The notes beneath the pieces are model-generated. The model was not told the DNA's origin and made no database searches. It worked only from the letters and a program-made list of their open reading frames with translations. Of a DNA stretch of 64,000 bases, positions 49,452-57,681 are shown in pieces. The position numbers and the translations under genes are program-made. This stretch comes from CAZJVD01 sp964549505. GTDB taxonomy: Bacteria > Bdellovibrionota > UBA1018 > CAZJVD01. The DNA is taken from assembly GCA_964549505.1 (NCBI GenBank), contig CAZJVD010000003.1, positions 124,001 through 188,000 on the forward strand, in the 5' to 3' direction. How positions within the stretch are numbered: position 1 is the first letter of the stretch; each line of letters starts with the position of its first letter.

Positions 49452-50600
49452 ATGTGGATGAAACGTTATCTTCTCACGCCGGGACCCACTCCGGTTCCCG
49501 AAGCAGTGATGGCTGCGTTCGCGCAGCCACTCGTGCATCACCGCACGCCAGACTTTGAAAAACTTTTTGAATCGGTTCGGGCGGACCTAAAGTACGTTTT
49601 TCAAACAAAGAACGATGTTCTTTGTCTAGCTGCCTCAGGCACGGGAGCTATGGAAGCTGCCGTTTCGAATCTCTTCAGTAGTGGCGACAAGGTTCTTGTC
49701 GTCGAAGCAGGAAAATTCGGGGAACGCTGGACCGAGATTGCGAAACGCTACGGCCTGAAACCGGTTGTCGTTTCCGTAAATCGTGGACGAGCTGTCAGTG
49801 TGAGCGAACTCACCGCGGCGATCGAAAACAATCGCGATAGTAAAGGCATCTTGTTCCAAGCCTGTGAAACATCGACGGGTGTTCGGATGCCGTCGCAAGA
49901 AATTGCGAACCTCGCCGCAAAGAATGGGATGCTTTCGATCTGCGACGCTATCACCGGTTGCGGTGTCTTTGACTTGCCGATGGACCGATGGGGGATCGAT
50001 GTTTTGATCAGCGGTTCACAGAAAGCGTTCATGATTCCACCCGGGCTGGCCTTCATCGCGCTTTCAGATCGTGCGTGGGCTGCGGCCGACTCGAGCAACC
50101 TTCCGAGGTACTATTTTGACCTGAAAATCGAGCGCTCGGCTCATCAAAAGAACATGAGTGCGTGGACACCAGCTATCTCATTGATTCAGGGTTTGAAGGT
50201 GGCACTTGAGATGATTCGGTCCGAAGGCCTTGAAGCTCTTTTCAAACGTCATGCGCTCCTGGCCGCCGCAACGCGGGCTGGAGTCGAAGCCCTGGGGCTT
50301 GAGCTTTTTTCCAAGGACACTCCCTCCGAGGGGGTGACGGCCGTCTCCGCACCCGGTGGCCTTTCTGGAAAGAAAATAGCTAAGACGATGCGCGAAAAGT
50401 ATGGTGTTGCGATTGCCAGCGGCCAGGCCGAGATGGAAGACGGAATATTTCGTCTGTCCCATTTTGGATATGTGGGTTTCTTTGATATCAGTACAGCGAT
50501 CAGTGCTCTTGAGCTCACACTCAGTGAGCTTGGTTTCAAGGTTTCCTTCGGCAAAGGAGTGGGCGCTGCGCTGGCTCGGTTGGCAGCGGGAAACCGTTAA
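49452..50600 (+). CDS. Class-V aminotransferase (serine/alanine-glyoxylate type)
   Basis: The 382-residue PLP enzyme has KRYLLTPGPTPVPEAVMAAFAQPLVHHRTPDFEKLF, the typical beginning of serine-pyruvate/alanine-glyoxylate aminotransferases. It continues with LAASGTGAMEAAVSNLFSSGDKVLVVEAGKFGERW, CDAITGCGVFDLPMDRWGIDVLISGSQKAFMIPPGL (Schiff-base Lys in SGSQKA) and GQAEMEDGIFRLSHFGYVGFFD. Substrates cannot be fixed from sequence: alanine, serine or aspartate donors are known among relatives, and PurA consumes aspartate next door. It lies 11 bp after the basic small protein and 29 bp before purA. Confidence 0.9.
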   Translation: MWMKRYLLTPGPTPVPEAVMAAFAQPLVHHRTPDFEKLFESVRADLKYVFQTKNDVLCLAASGTGAMEAAVSNLFSSGDKVLVVEAGKFGERWTEIAKRYGLKPVVVSVNRGRAVSVSELTAAIENNRDSKGILFQACETSTGVRMPSQEIANLAAKNGMLSICDAITGCGVFDLPMDRWGIDVLISGSQKAFMIPPGLAFIALSDRAWAAADSSNLPRYYFDLKIERSAHQKNMSAWTPAISLIQGLKVALEMIRSEGLEALFKRHALLAAATRAGVEALGLELFSKDTPSEGVTAVSAPGGLSGKKIAKTMREKYGVAIASGQAEMEDGIFRLSHFGYVGFFDISTAISALELTLSELGFKVSFGKGVGAALARLAAGNR

Positions 50601-50629
50601 CTGAAAGAGACGACGTTGAGGTTCGAAAA

Positions 50630-51961
50630 ATGAATATCGCTATTCTCGGTGCGCAATGGGGAGATGAAGGCAAAGGAAAGATTGTCGATCTCTACTCGGC
50701 CCGCGCGGACATTATTGTGCGCTTTCAAGGAGGCAACAACGCCGGTCACACACTGGTGGTGGCAGGCAAGAAAACAGTGCTCCACTTGATTCCAAGTGGC
50801 GTGTTGCATGCCGGAAAACTATGTCTGATCGCAAACGGTGTCGTTTTCGATCCGACCGAATTTTTTGAAGAGATCGCGTCTTTAGAGAAGTCCGGAGTGC
50901 TCTCCGACCGACCCGAAAAGATTATTCAGGTGAGTGAGCGCGCGCATGTCATCATGCCCTATCATCGCTTACTCGATAAACTCCGCGAAGAGCGCGCTTC
51001 GCAAACACGAAGCAAGATTGGAACCACCGTGCGCGGGATCGGGCCGGCTTACGAGGACAAAGTCGCACGCCGTGGTGTTCAAGTCGTAGATCTTCTCCAT
51101 CCCGAACTGCTCAAGGAAAAACTGGAACGTTCGCTTGAAGAGAAGAACGTGCTTTTCCAAAAACATTTCAACCATGCTCCGATTTCCGTCGACGAAATGT
51201 TCACAAAAGCGCTCGAACTGGGCGAACGACTCAAGCCCTATATCTCGGATGTGCGTAAGACCTTGATGAAAGGGATCCAGCAGAAAAAGCGCATCCTCTA
51301 TGAAGGCGCGCAAGGAACGCTTCTCGATGTCGATCACGGAACGTACCCCTACGTCACGTCCTCAAGTGTCGTTGCGGGCGGGATCCTCACCGGTTGCGGT
51401 GTGGGCGCCGGAAACTACGATCAAGTCATTGGGATTGCTAAAGCTTACTGCACGCGTGTCGGAACAGGACCGTTCCCAACCGAAATGTTGGGCGACGAAA
51501 CCGCACTCGGCGAAAAGATTCGAACGGTCGGCGCTGAGTTTGGTGCTACGACCGGACGACCCCGGCGCACAGGATGGCTCGACCTTGTGGCGCTCAAGTA
51601 TGCAGTTGAGATCAATGGCCTAACGGGAATTGCTTTGATGAAAGCCGATGTGCTGAACGGCTTACTGGAGCTCAAAGTCTGCACCGATTACAAAATAGGC
51701 TCACAGACCTCTCGAGATTTTCCATCGTGTATCGAAGATCTCGAACGCATTGAACCTGTTTACAAAACAGTTCCAGGGTGGCCCGATTACGACGCTTCGA
51801 AAGTTGGATCGGCCAGCGAGTTACCAAAAACGCTGCAGGCTTACATCCGGCTTATTGAGGAATACACCGGTATTCCGATCGTCCTCGTCAGCACAGGCCC
51901 AGGCCGCGAAGAAACCTTGCAATTGAAAAACCCGTTTGGTACCTCTGACACTATCCATTAA
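50630..51961 (+). CDS. purA: Adenylosuccinate synthase
   Basis: PurA joins aspartate to IMP with GTP in the first committed step to AMP. The 443-residue product has MNIAILGAQWGDEGKGKIVDL with the catalytic Asp and GDEGKGK loop, GNNAGHTLVV, then GTTVRGIGPAYEDKVARRGVQVVDLL, EGAQGTLLDVDHGTYPYVTSS and FGATTGRPRRTGWLDLVALKYAV. GAGG precedes the start. It is followed after only 6 bp by a tRNA gene, so the tRNA is probably processed from the purA transcript or from overlapping transcription. Confidence 0.97.
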   Translation: MNIAILGAQWGDEGKGKIVDLYSARADIIVRFQGGNNAGHTLVVAGKKTVLHLIPSGVLHAGKLCLIANGVVFDPTEFFEEIASLEKSGVLSDRPEKIIQVSERAHVIMPYHRLLDKLREERASQTRSKIGTTVRGIGPAYEDKVARRGVQVVDLLHPELLKEKLERSLEEKNVLFQKHFNHAPISVDEMFTKALELGERLKPYISDVRKTLMKGIQQKKRILYEGAQGTLLDVDHGTYPYVTSSSVVAGGILTGCGVGAGNYDQVIGIAKAYCTRVGTGPFPTEMLGDETALGEKIRTVGAEFGATTGRPRRTGWLDLVALKYAVEINGLTGIALMKADVLNGLLELKVCTDYKIGSQTSRDFPSCIEDLERIEPVYKTVPGWPDYDASKVGSASELPKTLQAYIRLIEEYTGIPIVLVSTGPGREETLQLKNPFGTSDTIH

Positions 51962-51967
51962 ATGCGT

Positions 51968-52042
51968 GAGCGCATAGCTCAGGGGTAGAGCAACGCCCTT
52001 TTAAGGCGTGGGTCGAAGGTTCAAATCCTTCTGCGCTCACCA
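51968..52042 (+). tRNA. tRNA-Lys (anticodon TTT)
   Basis: The 75-nt gene folds into a full cloverleaf: acceptor GAGCGCA/TGCGCTC, D-stem GCTC/GAGC, anticodon stem ACGCC/GGCGT with loop CTTTTAA (anticodon TTT), and T-stem GAAGG/CCTTC with loop TTCAAAT. CCA is encoded at the 3' end. It decodes AAA and AAG as lysine. Confidence 0.95.
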
Positions 52043-52095
52043 AGCACAAATCAAAAAAATCCGAGGACACCCGGGCGTCCATCCATGGACCTATC

Positions 52096-52114
52096 GAATC
52101 GCATCCTGCGATTC
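52096..52114. terminator. Terminator-like hairpin between convergent units
   Basis: GAATCGCA and TGCGATTC form a perfect 8-bp stem with a 3-base loop, between tRNA-Lys and the 3' end of the methyltransferase gene. No T-run follows directly, so it may work with Rho or as a 3'-end stabiliser. The near-palindrome GGACACCCGGGCGTCC lies just upstream at about 52063. Confidence 0.5.
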
Positions 52115-52126
52115 TCCTTCAGGGTG

Positions 52127-52843
52127 TCACCGCCCCACCACCCGAAATTCATACACGAGCCAACCCACCAAAGAATGCGATTCGATCGGACTGGGCTCCA
52201 CGAGTTCAATTTGCACTCCAAGATTGTTCGCTACAGTGAAGGGGTTCGGCTTATGAAAAGGATCACGAGGGTTCAATGGGGTTCCAAACATTCCAAAACT
52301 CAGAAAAAAACTCCGACCGATCTTAGTTTTCTTCAGCATGAACTCGACAAGATCGTAACGGTCGGCAGCTGTGACGTCCGGTGCGTCCCAAACCCCAATA
52401 CAGAAAATGGTGTCATAGCTTCGATCCGGAACATCCATCTCGGTAACGCTGTTGTGAAAGTAAGTCGGCTCGAAACGAATCGCATCTCCGAGCGCTCTCT
52501 GTTGATACTGAACTCGAGTTCGATGCGCCGTGATGCCTTCTTCATAAGCATCGACAACATGGGATTTCGCGCCGATCAGAATAGAAAGAACCGAAAGATG
52601 GGAAAGTATACCGGGCCCGATCTCGAGTACCTGATCTCCGGGGCGCACATGAGCACGTTCAAAGACACGTAAGGCCGCCTCCTCGTCGGGGAGTCGGAAT
52701 CGTTTGATCTCAGCTGGCTGCAGCGACGTGTTTTTCGCCAGAAAATCTCCGAGAAGGGCGGTTTCACGCGCGTGGATGCTCGATACTGTCAGGAGCCCAG
52801 CTCCAAGCGCTAAAACTCCTAAATCTAAAGCACGAAACTGCAT
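52127..52843 (-). CDS. SAM-dependent methyltransferase with signal-like N-terminus
   Basis: The 238-residue protein contains a class I methyltransferase fold: RPGDQVLEIGPGILSHLSVLSILIGAKSHVVDAYEEG (motif I and the acidic SAM-ribose residue), then VPDRSYDTIFCIGVWDAPD (motif IV region) and YDLVEFMLKKTKIGRSFFLSFG. It starts MQFRALDLGVLALGAGLLTV with SSIHARETALL, a stretch of hydrophobic residues that looks like a signal peptide or anchor, unusual for a SAM enzyme. The acceptor is unknown. It is transcribed alone, divergent from the lipoprotein gene. Confidence 0.75.
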   Translation of the reverse strand: MQFRALDLGVLALGAGLLTVSSIHARETALLGDFLAKNTSLQPAEIKRFRLPDEEAALRVFERAHVRPGDQVLEIGPGILSHLSVLSILIGAKSHVVDAYEEGITAHRTRVQYQQRALGDAIRFEPTYFHNSVTEMDVPDRSYDTIFCIGVWDAPDVTAADRYDLVEFMLKKTKIGRSFFLSFGMFGTPLNPRDPFHKPNPFTVANNLGVQIELVEPSPIESHSLVGWLVYEFRVVGR

Positions 52844-52990
52844 ATGCTGCGATGTATCACAAAACCCTGTTCGAATCTCTTAAATCGCCAAATTTAACAC
52901 ACCGCGATGCACAACACGGAAAACACCGTGCGACTCGTCATCCTCTATGCTATCGACGGAGCGGTTCGGGGTGTTTTGCGAGGTGGTGAT
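52844..52990. other. Divergent intergenic region upstream of the Tc-like locus
   Basis: The 147-bp gap carries no gene. An in-frame extension of the lipoprotein gene exists here but would bury its lipobox, so I do not use it. No convincing -35/-10 pair or sigma-54 site stands out. AAATCGCCAAATTTAAC near 52883 is the most AT-rich stretch and a possible promoter location. Confidence 0.4.
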
Positions 52991-55471
52991 ATGCGTTTGG
53001 TTTCGAAGTCATGGACGGTGGCTTTTGTCGTTTTAGCAGCCGCCGGTTGCACCGGCTCCAATCAAGTCGATCTCCAAAAAGTGGAAACGACAAATGTTCA
53101 CGAGATTCCACGCTTCACCGAAGCGGATGCCGTCTCAACACTCCAAGCTGCCGCAAGCGACCAACGACCCGTCACAAACGCTGTCGAAGTCATCCGCTCC
53201 AAAGTCGATCATCGCTTTAGTTGGACAGCGTTCTGGAATCTCTTGGAGAAGGCATCGTTTTACGAACGACTGCCCACAACGGACCGCGAAGCGATTTGGA
53301 GCCTCGCCGATACGTACTGCTCCGGTAATAATGACACTTACGATGCTTTTGTTGTGAATCTCCTACGCGTTCCTCGCGACGTACCGCGACTTTTTGAACC
53401 CAAGGAGTCTGCACGACGAGCAACCGTATGTGTGGGCGCAGTCAGCGCCGTGACTTGGTCTCGCGTTCTTAAGATCACAGATGCTGTGTTCGAAAGCGGC
53501 GATCCCTTGAGAGGTGTCGATTTTCTAACGTGGTCGCGAACTCAGATTCTCGAAAATGGGGATGCAAACGAACGCGAACGTCGTATCGACGCTTTCGCCA
53601 ACGAAAAGGTTTTTCGCTTGCTCACTTTAAAGCATGTTGTCGAAAAAGCAGCGCGCGAGGACCTACAGGCAACTCTCGATTGGATCGAGTTGGTCGATGG
53701 CCGCAATGACCTCCCCGTCTTCGCAGATGCGATTGTCACCGGTATCCTGACGGATCACAAAACGAATCCCGAAGCCGTGTCGAAAGCTGTTACGCAGCAA
53801 GGGTTCCGAACCATCACACGTTTGTTTACACTCGCATCGCGAGACACCGTTCTTGCGAACCGTGATCCGATTTTCCCTGCGCTCCAAGAGGCGTATCGCG
53901 AAGAAACGGTTCGAAGCACTGTTTCAACAGACGATGCTCTCAAGACGGGATCGGCCTACCGAGCACTGATTGAAAGTCTTGAGGACTTGCGCCGCCTCGA
54001 AAGCACAACCTATGGCGAAATCGGAAATGCTGAGCGGCAAGCTTGGTTAGTGGCTCTGCACCGCTCACTCGAACAAGCGCTTTGGAAAAACGACGCTGTC
54101 GCACTCGACGTTTTGGGAGAAGCTCTACACGATCACAACTCGCCCGACGTACAATGGATGAAGTTCCGTGTCCTTCGACATTTTGGTCAGCCCGTGGCGG
54201 GGATCAAGTTTCCGCCACACGCGGCCTTGCAGTCTGCACCGCTCGACGAACTTCTTTGGAGTCGTCTGAAGATCCACTACGCTGAAACCGAGACCGACAT
54301 GCAAAAGGCGATCGATAGTCACTGTCGTCTGCTGCAGAGCCGATTCGGTATCGTCGGTCAGTTCAGCGATCCGCGCTATCGTGAGCTGAGTGTAGCAGCG
54401 GTGGAAGCAAACCCGGCGCAGTTGCTCTTACCAGGATGTCACACCGTTCGAATCGTTCCAGGTAAGACGACCTTCGATCGGGAGAACCAGTTTCAGATTC
54501 CGGAAAAAGGCGTCAATCTCGACCGCGCACCTCAGACGTTTGTCATGAATCCCGATGCGATTGTTCGTGCACCGGGACTGAAGTTTGAGTTCTCGATCAC
54601 AAGCATGGATGGTTCGATTTGGGACGTTTCGACCGATCAGGTTTTCCAGCCGGAACCCGTTCCTTCGAAGCCGGGCACTCACGATGCCAGCCTGTTTCCG
54701 ATCGTAGTCGGACTGAAAACAGGAACTACGAACGCAGAATTCTTCGCGATGCACTTTGTGTATCGCTCCTCAAAGTCCGGACATGACTTCTATAAAGAAT
54801 ATGGCGGCGATCACTATCTGCTCGACGGAATTCCGAGCGGCCGGTTCTCAGCGAAGGTCACGGATGCGAGTTCTTCGGTTCCGCCGACGGTGATTGCAAG
54901 GCCTGGTGCGGGTCAGAAATGGGAAAGCAAACCCTTTGAAGGCGGACGTGGGTCGGCATCGTTGATTGACTATGACACTCTGATCGTCAATGCGGCCTGG
55001 TTTTCCGGGCTGCGCGGGCGCGTGGTCGACGAAGTCAGCGGCCGAAAGATCGTTTCGGTTTTTCCAGGTACGCAATGGGACACACAGGCATTGATCGATC
55101 GAGCTGGCTTGGCGCTCAGCGAATCCGAGGCGATGAGTATCTACATCGATCCGCTCTTCGTCGGTGCATTGGACATCGAAACTCGAAAGGTGATTTTTGA
55201 GGCGCAGTTGGACTACCTCAAGCAACCGCATGTCGGACCCCAGGACGCCTTAGACCGAGAGTTTGCTCGCTATCTGGAACGTACGGCTCTCGACACGCTT
55301 TTAAGTGAAGTTAAGAAGTTCAAACCGACCGACAATCTCAGGCGCTTTAGATGGACGGGTGAGTCCGTTATGGAAGATGCGGGCAAAGAGTCGTTTGTGT
55401 CCTCAGCGCAAGGCGCAGAGGGCGTTCGATTTTCACCAGAGTTTTATGGGTTTTTCGGCGTGCCAAAGTAG
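52991..55471 (+). CDS. Large lipoprotein, first gene of Tc-like locus
   Basis: The 826-residue product begins MRLVSKSWTVAFVVLAAAGC, with lipobox LAAAGC and TGSNQVD after it, so Cys20 should be lipidated. Start chosen by this lipobox and the GAGGTGGTG site. Residues ~30-430 are mainly helical with repeat-like charged segments (LEKASFYERLPTTDREAIW, VVEKAAREDLQATLDWIELVDGRNDL). The last third is beta-rich (KFEFSITSMDGSIWDVSTDQVF, LFPIVVGLKTGTTNAEFFAMHFVYRSSKSGHDFYKEYGGDHYLL). I recognise no family. It is followed by the next exported gene after 23 bp and likely anchors or chaperones the complex at the outer membrane. This role is inference from context. Confidence 0.72.
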   Translation: MRLVSKSWTVAFVVLAAAGCTGSNQVDLQKVETTNVHEIPRFTEADAVSTLQAAASDQRPVTNAVEVIRSKVDHRFSWTAFWNLLEKASFYERLPTTDREAIWSLADTYCSGNNDTYDAFVVNLLRVPRDVPRLFEPKESARRATVCVGAVSAVTWSRVLKITDAVFESGDPLRGVDFLTWSRTQILENGDANERERRIDAFANEKVFRLLTLKHVVEKAAREDLQATLDWIELVDGRNDLPVFADAIVTGILTDHKTNPEAVSKAVTQQGFRTITRLFTLASRDTVLANRDPIFPALQEAYREETVRSTVSTDDALKTGSAYRALIESLEDLRRLESTTYGEIGNAERQAWLVALHRSLEQALWKNDAVALDVLGEALHDHNSPDVQWMKFRVLRHFGQPVAGIKFPPHAALQSAPLDELLWSRLKIHYAETETDMQKAIDSHCRLLQSRFGIVGQFSDPRYRELSVAAVEANPAQLLLPGCHTVRIVPGKTTFDRENQFQIPEKGVNLDRAPQTFVMNPDAIVRAPGLKFEFSITSMDGSIWDVSTDQVFQPEPVPSKPGTHDASLFPIVVGLKTGTTNAEFFAMHFVYRSSKSGHDFYKEYGGDHYLLDGIPSGRFSAKVTDASSSVPPTVIARPGAGQKWESKPFEGGRGSASLIDYDTLIVNAAWFSGLRGRVVDEVSGRKIVSVFPGTQWDTQALIDRAGLALSESEAMSIYIDPLFVGALDIETRKVIFEAQLDYLKQPHVGPQDALDREFARYLERTALDTLLSEVKKFKPTDNLRRFRWTGESVMEDAGKESFVSSAQGAEGVRFSPEFYGFFGVPK

Positions 55472-55494
55472 GCAGCAAGAGCGAGGAAACTGCT

Positions 55495-57666
55495 ATGACT
55501 CAGACACTGATTTTCTTCTTAGTATTCTTCGGGGTGTTTTCGAGCGGGAACGTTTCAGTTCGAGCGCAGGACGAGGAGTTCGTACCACTTCTCGACTTTG
55601 GTGGTGTGGTGTGGAAGGGCGGCTTTGTTGATCTCGAAGTACCGAACAGTGCTTCGGTCGAGCTCAACGCTCCAGAAAATCTTATCGTTGTCGAACGACT
55701 GACAGTGAACGGTATGCTCCGGACACTTGGAAAGAAGCTCGATCTTCGCGTTAAGGAACTGCGCTTCGGAAAAGAAGGGACGATTGCCGCGTTTGGTCCC
55801 GACGACGGAGCGAAACCCGGAAAACCGAACTTCATCAGCAATCAAACGCCGCGACCCGTTCAATGGGGCGGTATCGCTTGGGATGACCTTCCTGAACCCG
55901 ATTGTCCGCCAAAGGAGAACCCTCTCTACGGTCGTGACGGGAGAAACGGCGGAAAAGGACAGAACGGCATGGGCGCGGCTGGTCGACCGCCCGTGCAACC
56001 GATCCACGTCTTCTCGTACACGACGTATGGCAATCCAAAGATCTCAGGCGACGGACAAAAGGGAGGTCGTGGTGGCAACGGTGAGGCCGGACAGCTGGGC
56101 TCTGCCGGAGCGCCGGGCGAGTCCCTCGATGCGGAATGCCACTGGCGAGGCACGACGTTTGGAGCGCGCGGTCATGGATGCAAATATTCTGCGGCAGCAC
56201 TAGAGGATCAGGGCAGATCGATCCGATGGGATGTTGGCGAAGCACTCTGGATTCTTCTCGATGGCTACGCTCTCATGGGAGGTCATGGACAGGCGGGCGG
56301 CGCACCAGGGCTACCGGGCTTAGGTGGTTCGGGCGGAGAGGGCGGAGTCCCGGCTGAAGTTCGATTCACACAGGCACTTTTACCGACGGATCAGGACGGG
56401 AAAGCCGTGACAGCAGCGGGAGGCGTCGGGGGTGATCCGGGCTCCCTCGGCGTGCAAGCGCGTGGCGGTCCCGCCGGAAAAGCCGGATCGGGAGACGCGG
56501 GTAGTGATAGTGACTGGCTCGTCTTTACGTGCTCGTACACCTTTTCTGCTGGTTTACAAGGACAGACGAATGAACGGACCGATGAGTTCACGGCGCTGGT
56601 CACACAACAAACGAACTCCGTGAAAGTCGGCACGACGCAAGTGTCGAAACCGACGTTTCAAACCGACTTGAACACGATCTCAACGAATCGTGATTGGTTG
56701 GAGCGTCAGTGGTTCCAGTACCACTGGCACCGCTACGTTCTCAGTCTTGTCGTACGCTCCTTTTTACTCGCGGACGGAGTGTCGACTTCTGTTCCAAAAG
56801 CTAATCAAATGGCCGTCCTTCGCGCACTTCTCAAAAACGATATCGGAAGTGCACGCGCGATCCTCGGAGAGAAATGGGACCGCTTGGTCTGGGAACAGAT
56901 GCTTATTGAGTGGGACACACAGTTTGAACGCATCACGAAAGACTTCCAAAACAAGCCGGACCATGCGCTGACAACCGAGGAGCACGAAGCCCTCACGTAC
57001 GCTTCTGAACTTGCGAAGTCAGTGGGTCAAGCCCTTCAGCGCGTGAACGCCGACGCCGTTTTTTCTGAACCTAGCTTCGCTGCCATGCAATCCGTTGTCC
57101 GAATGTTACACGCAAGACTCATTGGATACGGACGCGATGTTCGAAGCTCATGCCAAGTCTACGAAGGCGAAATCCAAAAACGCATCGCCGACGTTGGCGA
57201 TTACACAGAGTTCCTCAGAGTACCGGCGTGTGATGCGATCGCGACGCTTGATAACGATCCGTTTATAGACATCAGCGTTCGATCGGCCATTAAAACTCGT
57301 TTCAAGCCAGTTCCCGGCATGATCGAGCATCGCAATGAGTTTGTCGTTGAAGACGAGCGTAAACGATTGGGCATTGGATCGTATGAGTGGAATCCGCTGC
57401 GTTTTCTCATTCCACAAGCCTACGCTCAGAATCCGCCGACACCGACCTTCGTCGGCGGTGATCGTTACATCGTGATCAAAGATTATATTCCGCTGACGCT
57501 TCCGACGGTTCGCGAAGCGTTCCGAAGCACATCCTCGGAACTCAACCATCGCGGTCTTGTCATGAAACTCGTGGTTCCGAGTGAAACGCAGATTCGACGT
57601 GACACTCTCGGAGCTGCGTTGCGGTCGTTGGCATACATGGGTCTGCAACTAAAAAATTCTCGATAA
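55495..57666 (+). CDS. Exported glycine-rich collagen-like protein, part of Tc-like locus
   Basis: The 723-residue protein starts with signal peptide MTQTLIFFLVFFGVFSSGNVS and cleaves near VRAQ. Residues ~30-100 form a beta-rich module (NLIVVERLTVNGMLRTLGKKLDLRVKELRFG), like the 'strand-turn' domain before glycine repeats in some Tc A-like proteins. Residues ~140-350 hold interrupted Gly-x-x repeats (GRDGRNGGKGQNGMGAAG, GDGQKGGRGGNGEAGQLGSAGAPGE, GGHGQAGGAPGLPGLGGSGGEGG). The rest is helical and ends near AYAQN with a beta C-terminus. It is 15 bp from the next gene. Collagen-like adhesin or receptor-binding part is my best guess. Confidence 0.65.
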   Translation: MTQTLIFFLVFFGVFSSGNVSVRAQDEEFVPLLDFGGVVWKGGFVDLEVPNSASVELNAPENLIVVERLTVNGMLRTLGKKLDLRVKELRFGKEGTIAAFGPDDGAKPGKPNFISNQTPRPVQWGGIAWDDLPEPDCPPKENPLYGRDGRNGGKGQNGMGAAGRPPVQPIHVFSYTTYGNPKISGDGQKGGRGGNGEAGQLGSAGAPGESLDAECHWRGTTFGARGHGCKYSAAALEDQGRSIRWDVGEALWILLDGYALMGGHGQAGGAPGLPGLGGSGGEGGVPAEVRFTQALLPTDQDGKAVTAAGGVGGDPGSLGVQARGGPAGKAGSGDAGSDSDWLVFTCSYTFSAGLQGQTNERTDEFTALVTQQTNSVKVGTTQVSKPTFQTDLNTISTNRDWLERQWFQYHWHRYVLSLVVRSFLLADGVSTSVPKANQMAVLRALLKNDIGSARAILGEKWDRLVWEQMLIEWDTQFERITKDFQNKPDHALTTEEHEALTYASELAKSVGQALQRVNADAVFSEPSFAAMQSVVRMLHARLIGYGRDVRSSCQVYEGEIQKRIADVGDYTEFLRVPACDAIATLDNDPFIDISVRSAIKTRFKPVPGMIEHRNEFVVEDERKRLGIGSYEWNPLRFLIPQAYAQNPPTPTFVGGDRYIVIKDYIPLTLPTVREAFRSTSSELNHRGLVMKLVVPSETQIRRDTLGAALRSLAYMGLQLKNSR

Positions 57667-57681
57667 AGCCTGGAGGTTCGA

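Noticed and set aside
49441..49458. Alternative start for the class-V aminotransferase at the second Met codon
   Set aside because: Both are possible and differ by two residues; neither has a clear ribosome-binding site, so the first was kept.
56000..56500. Possible CRISPR array or tandem DNA repeat
   Set aside because: The periodicity is at the protein level (Gly-x-x); DNA units are not conserved and there are no spacers of constant length.
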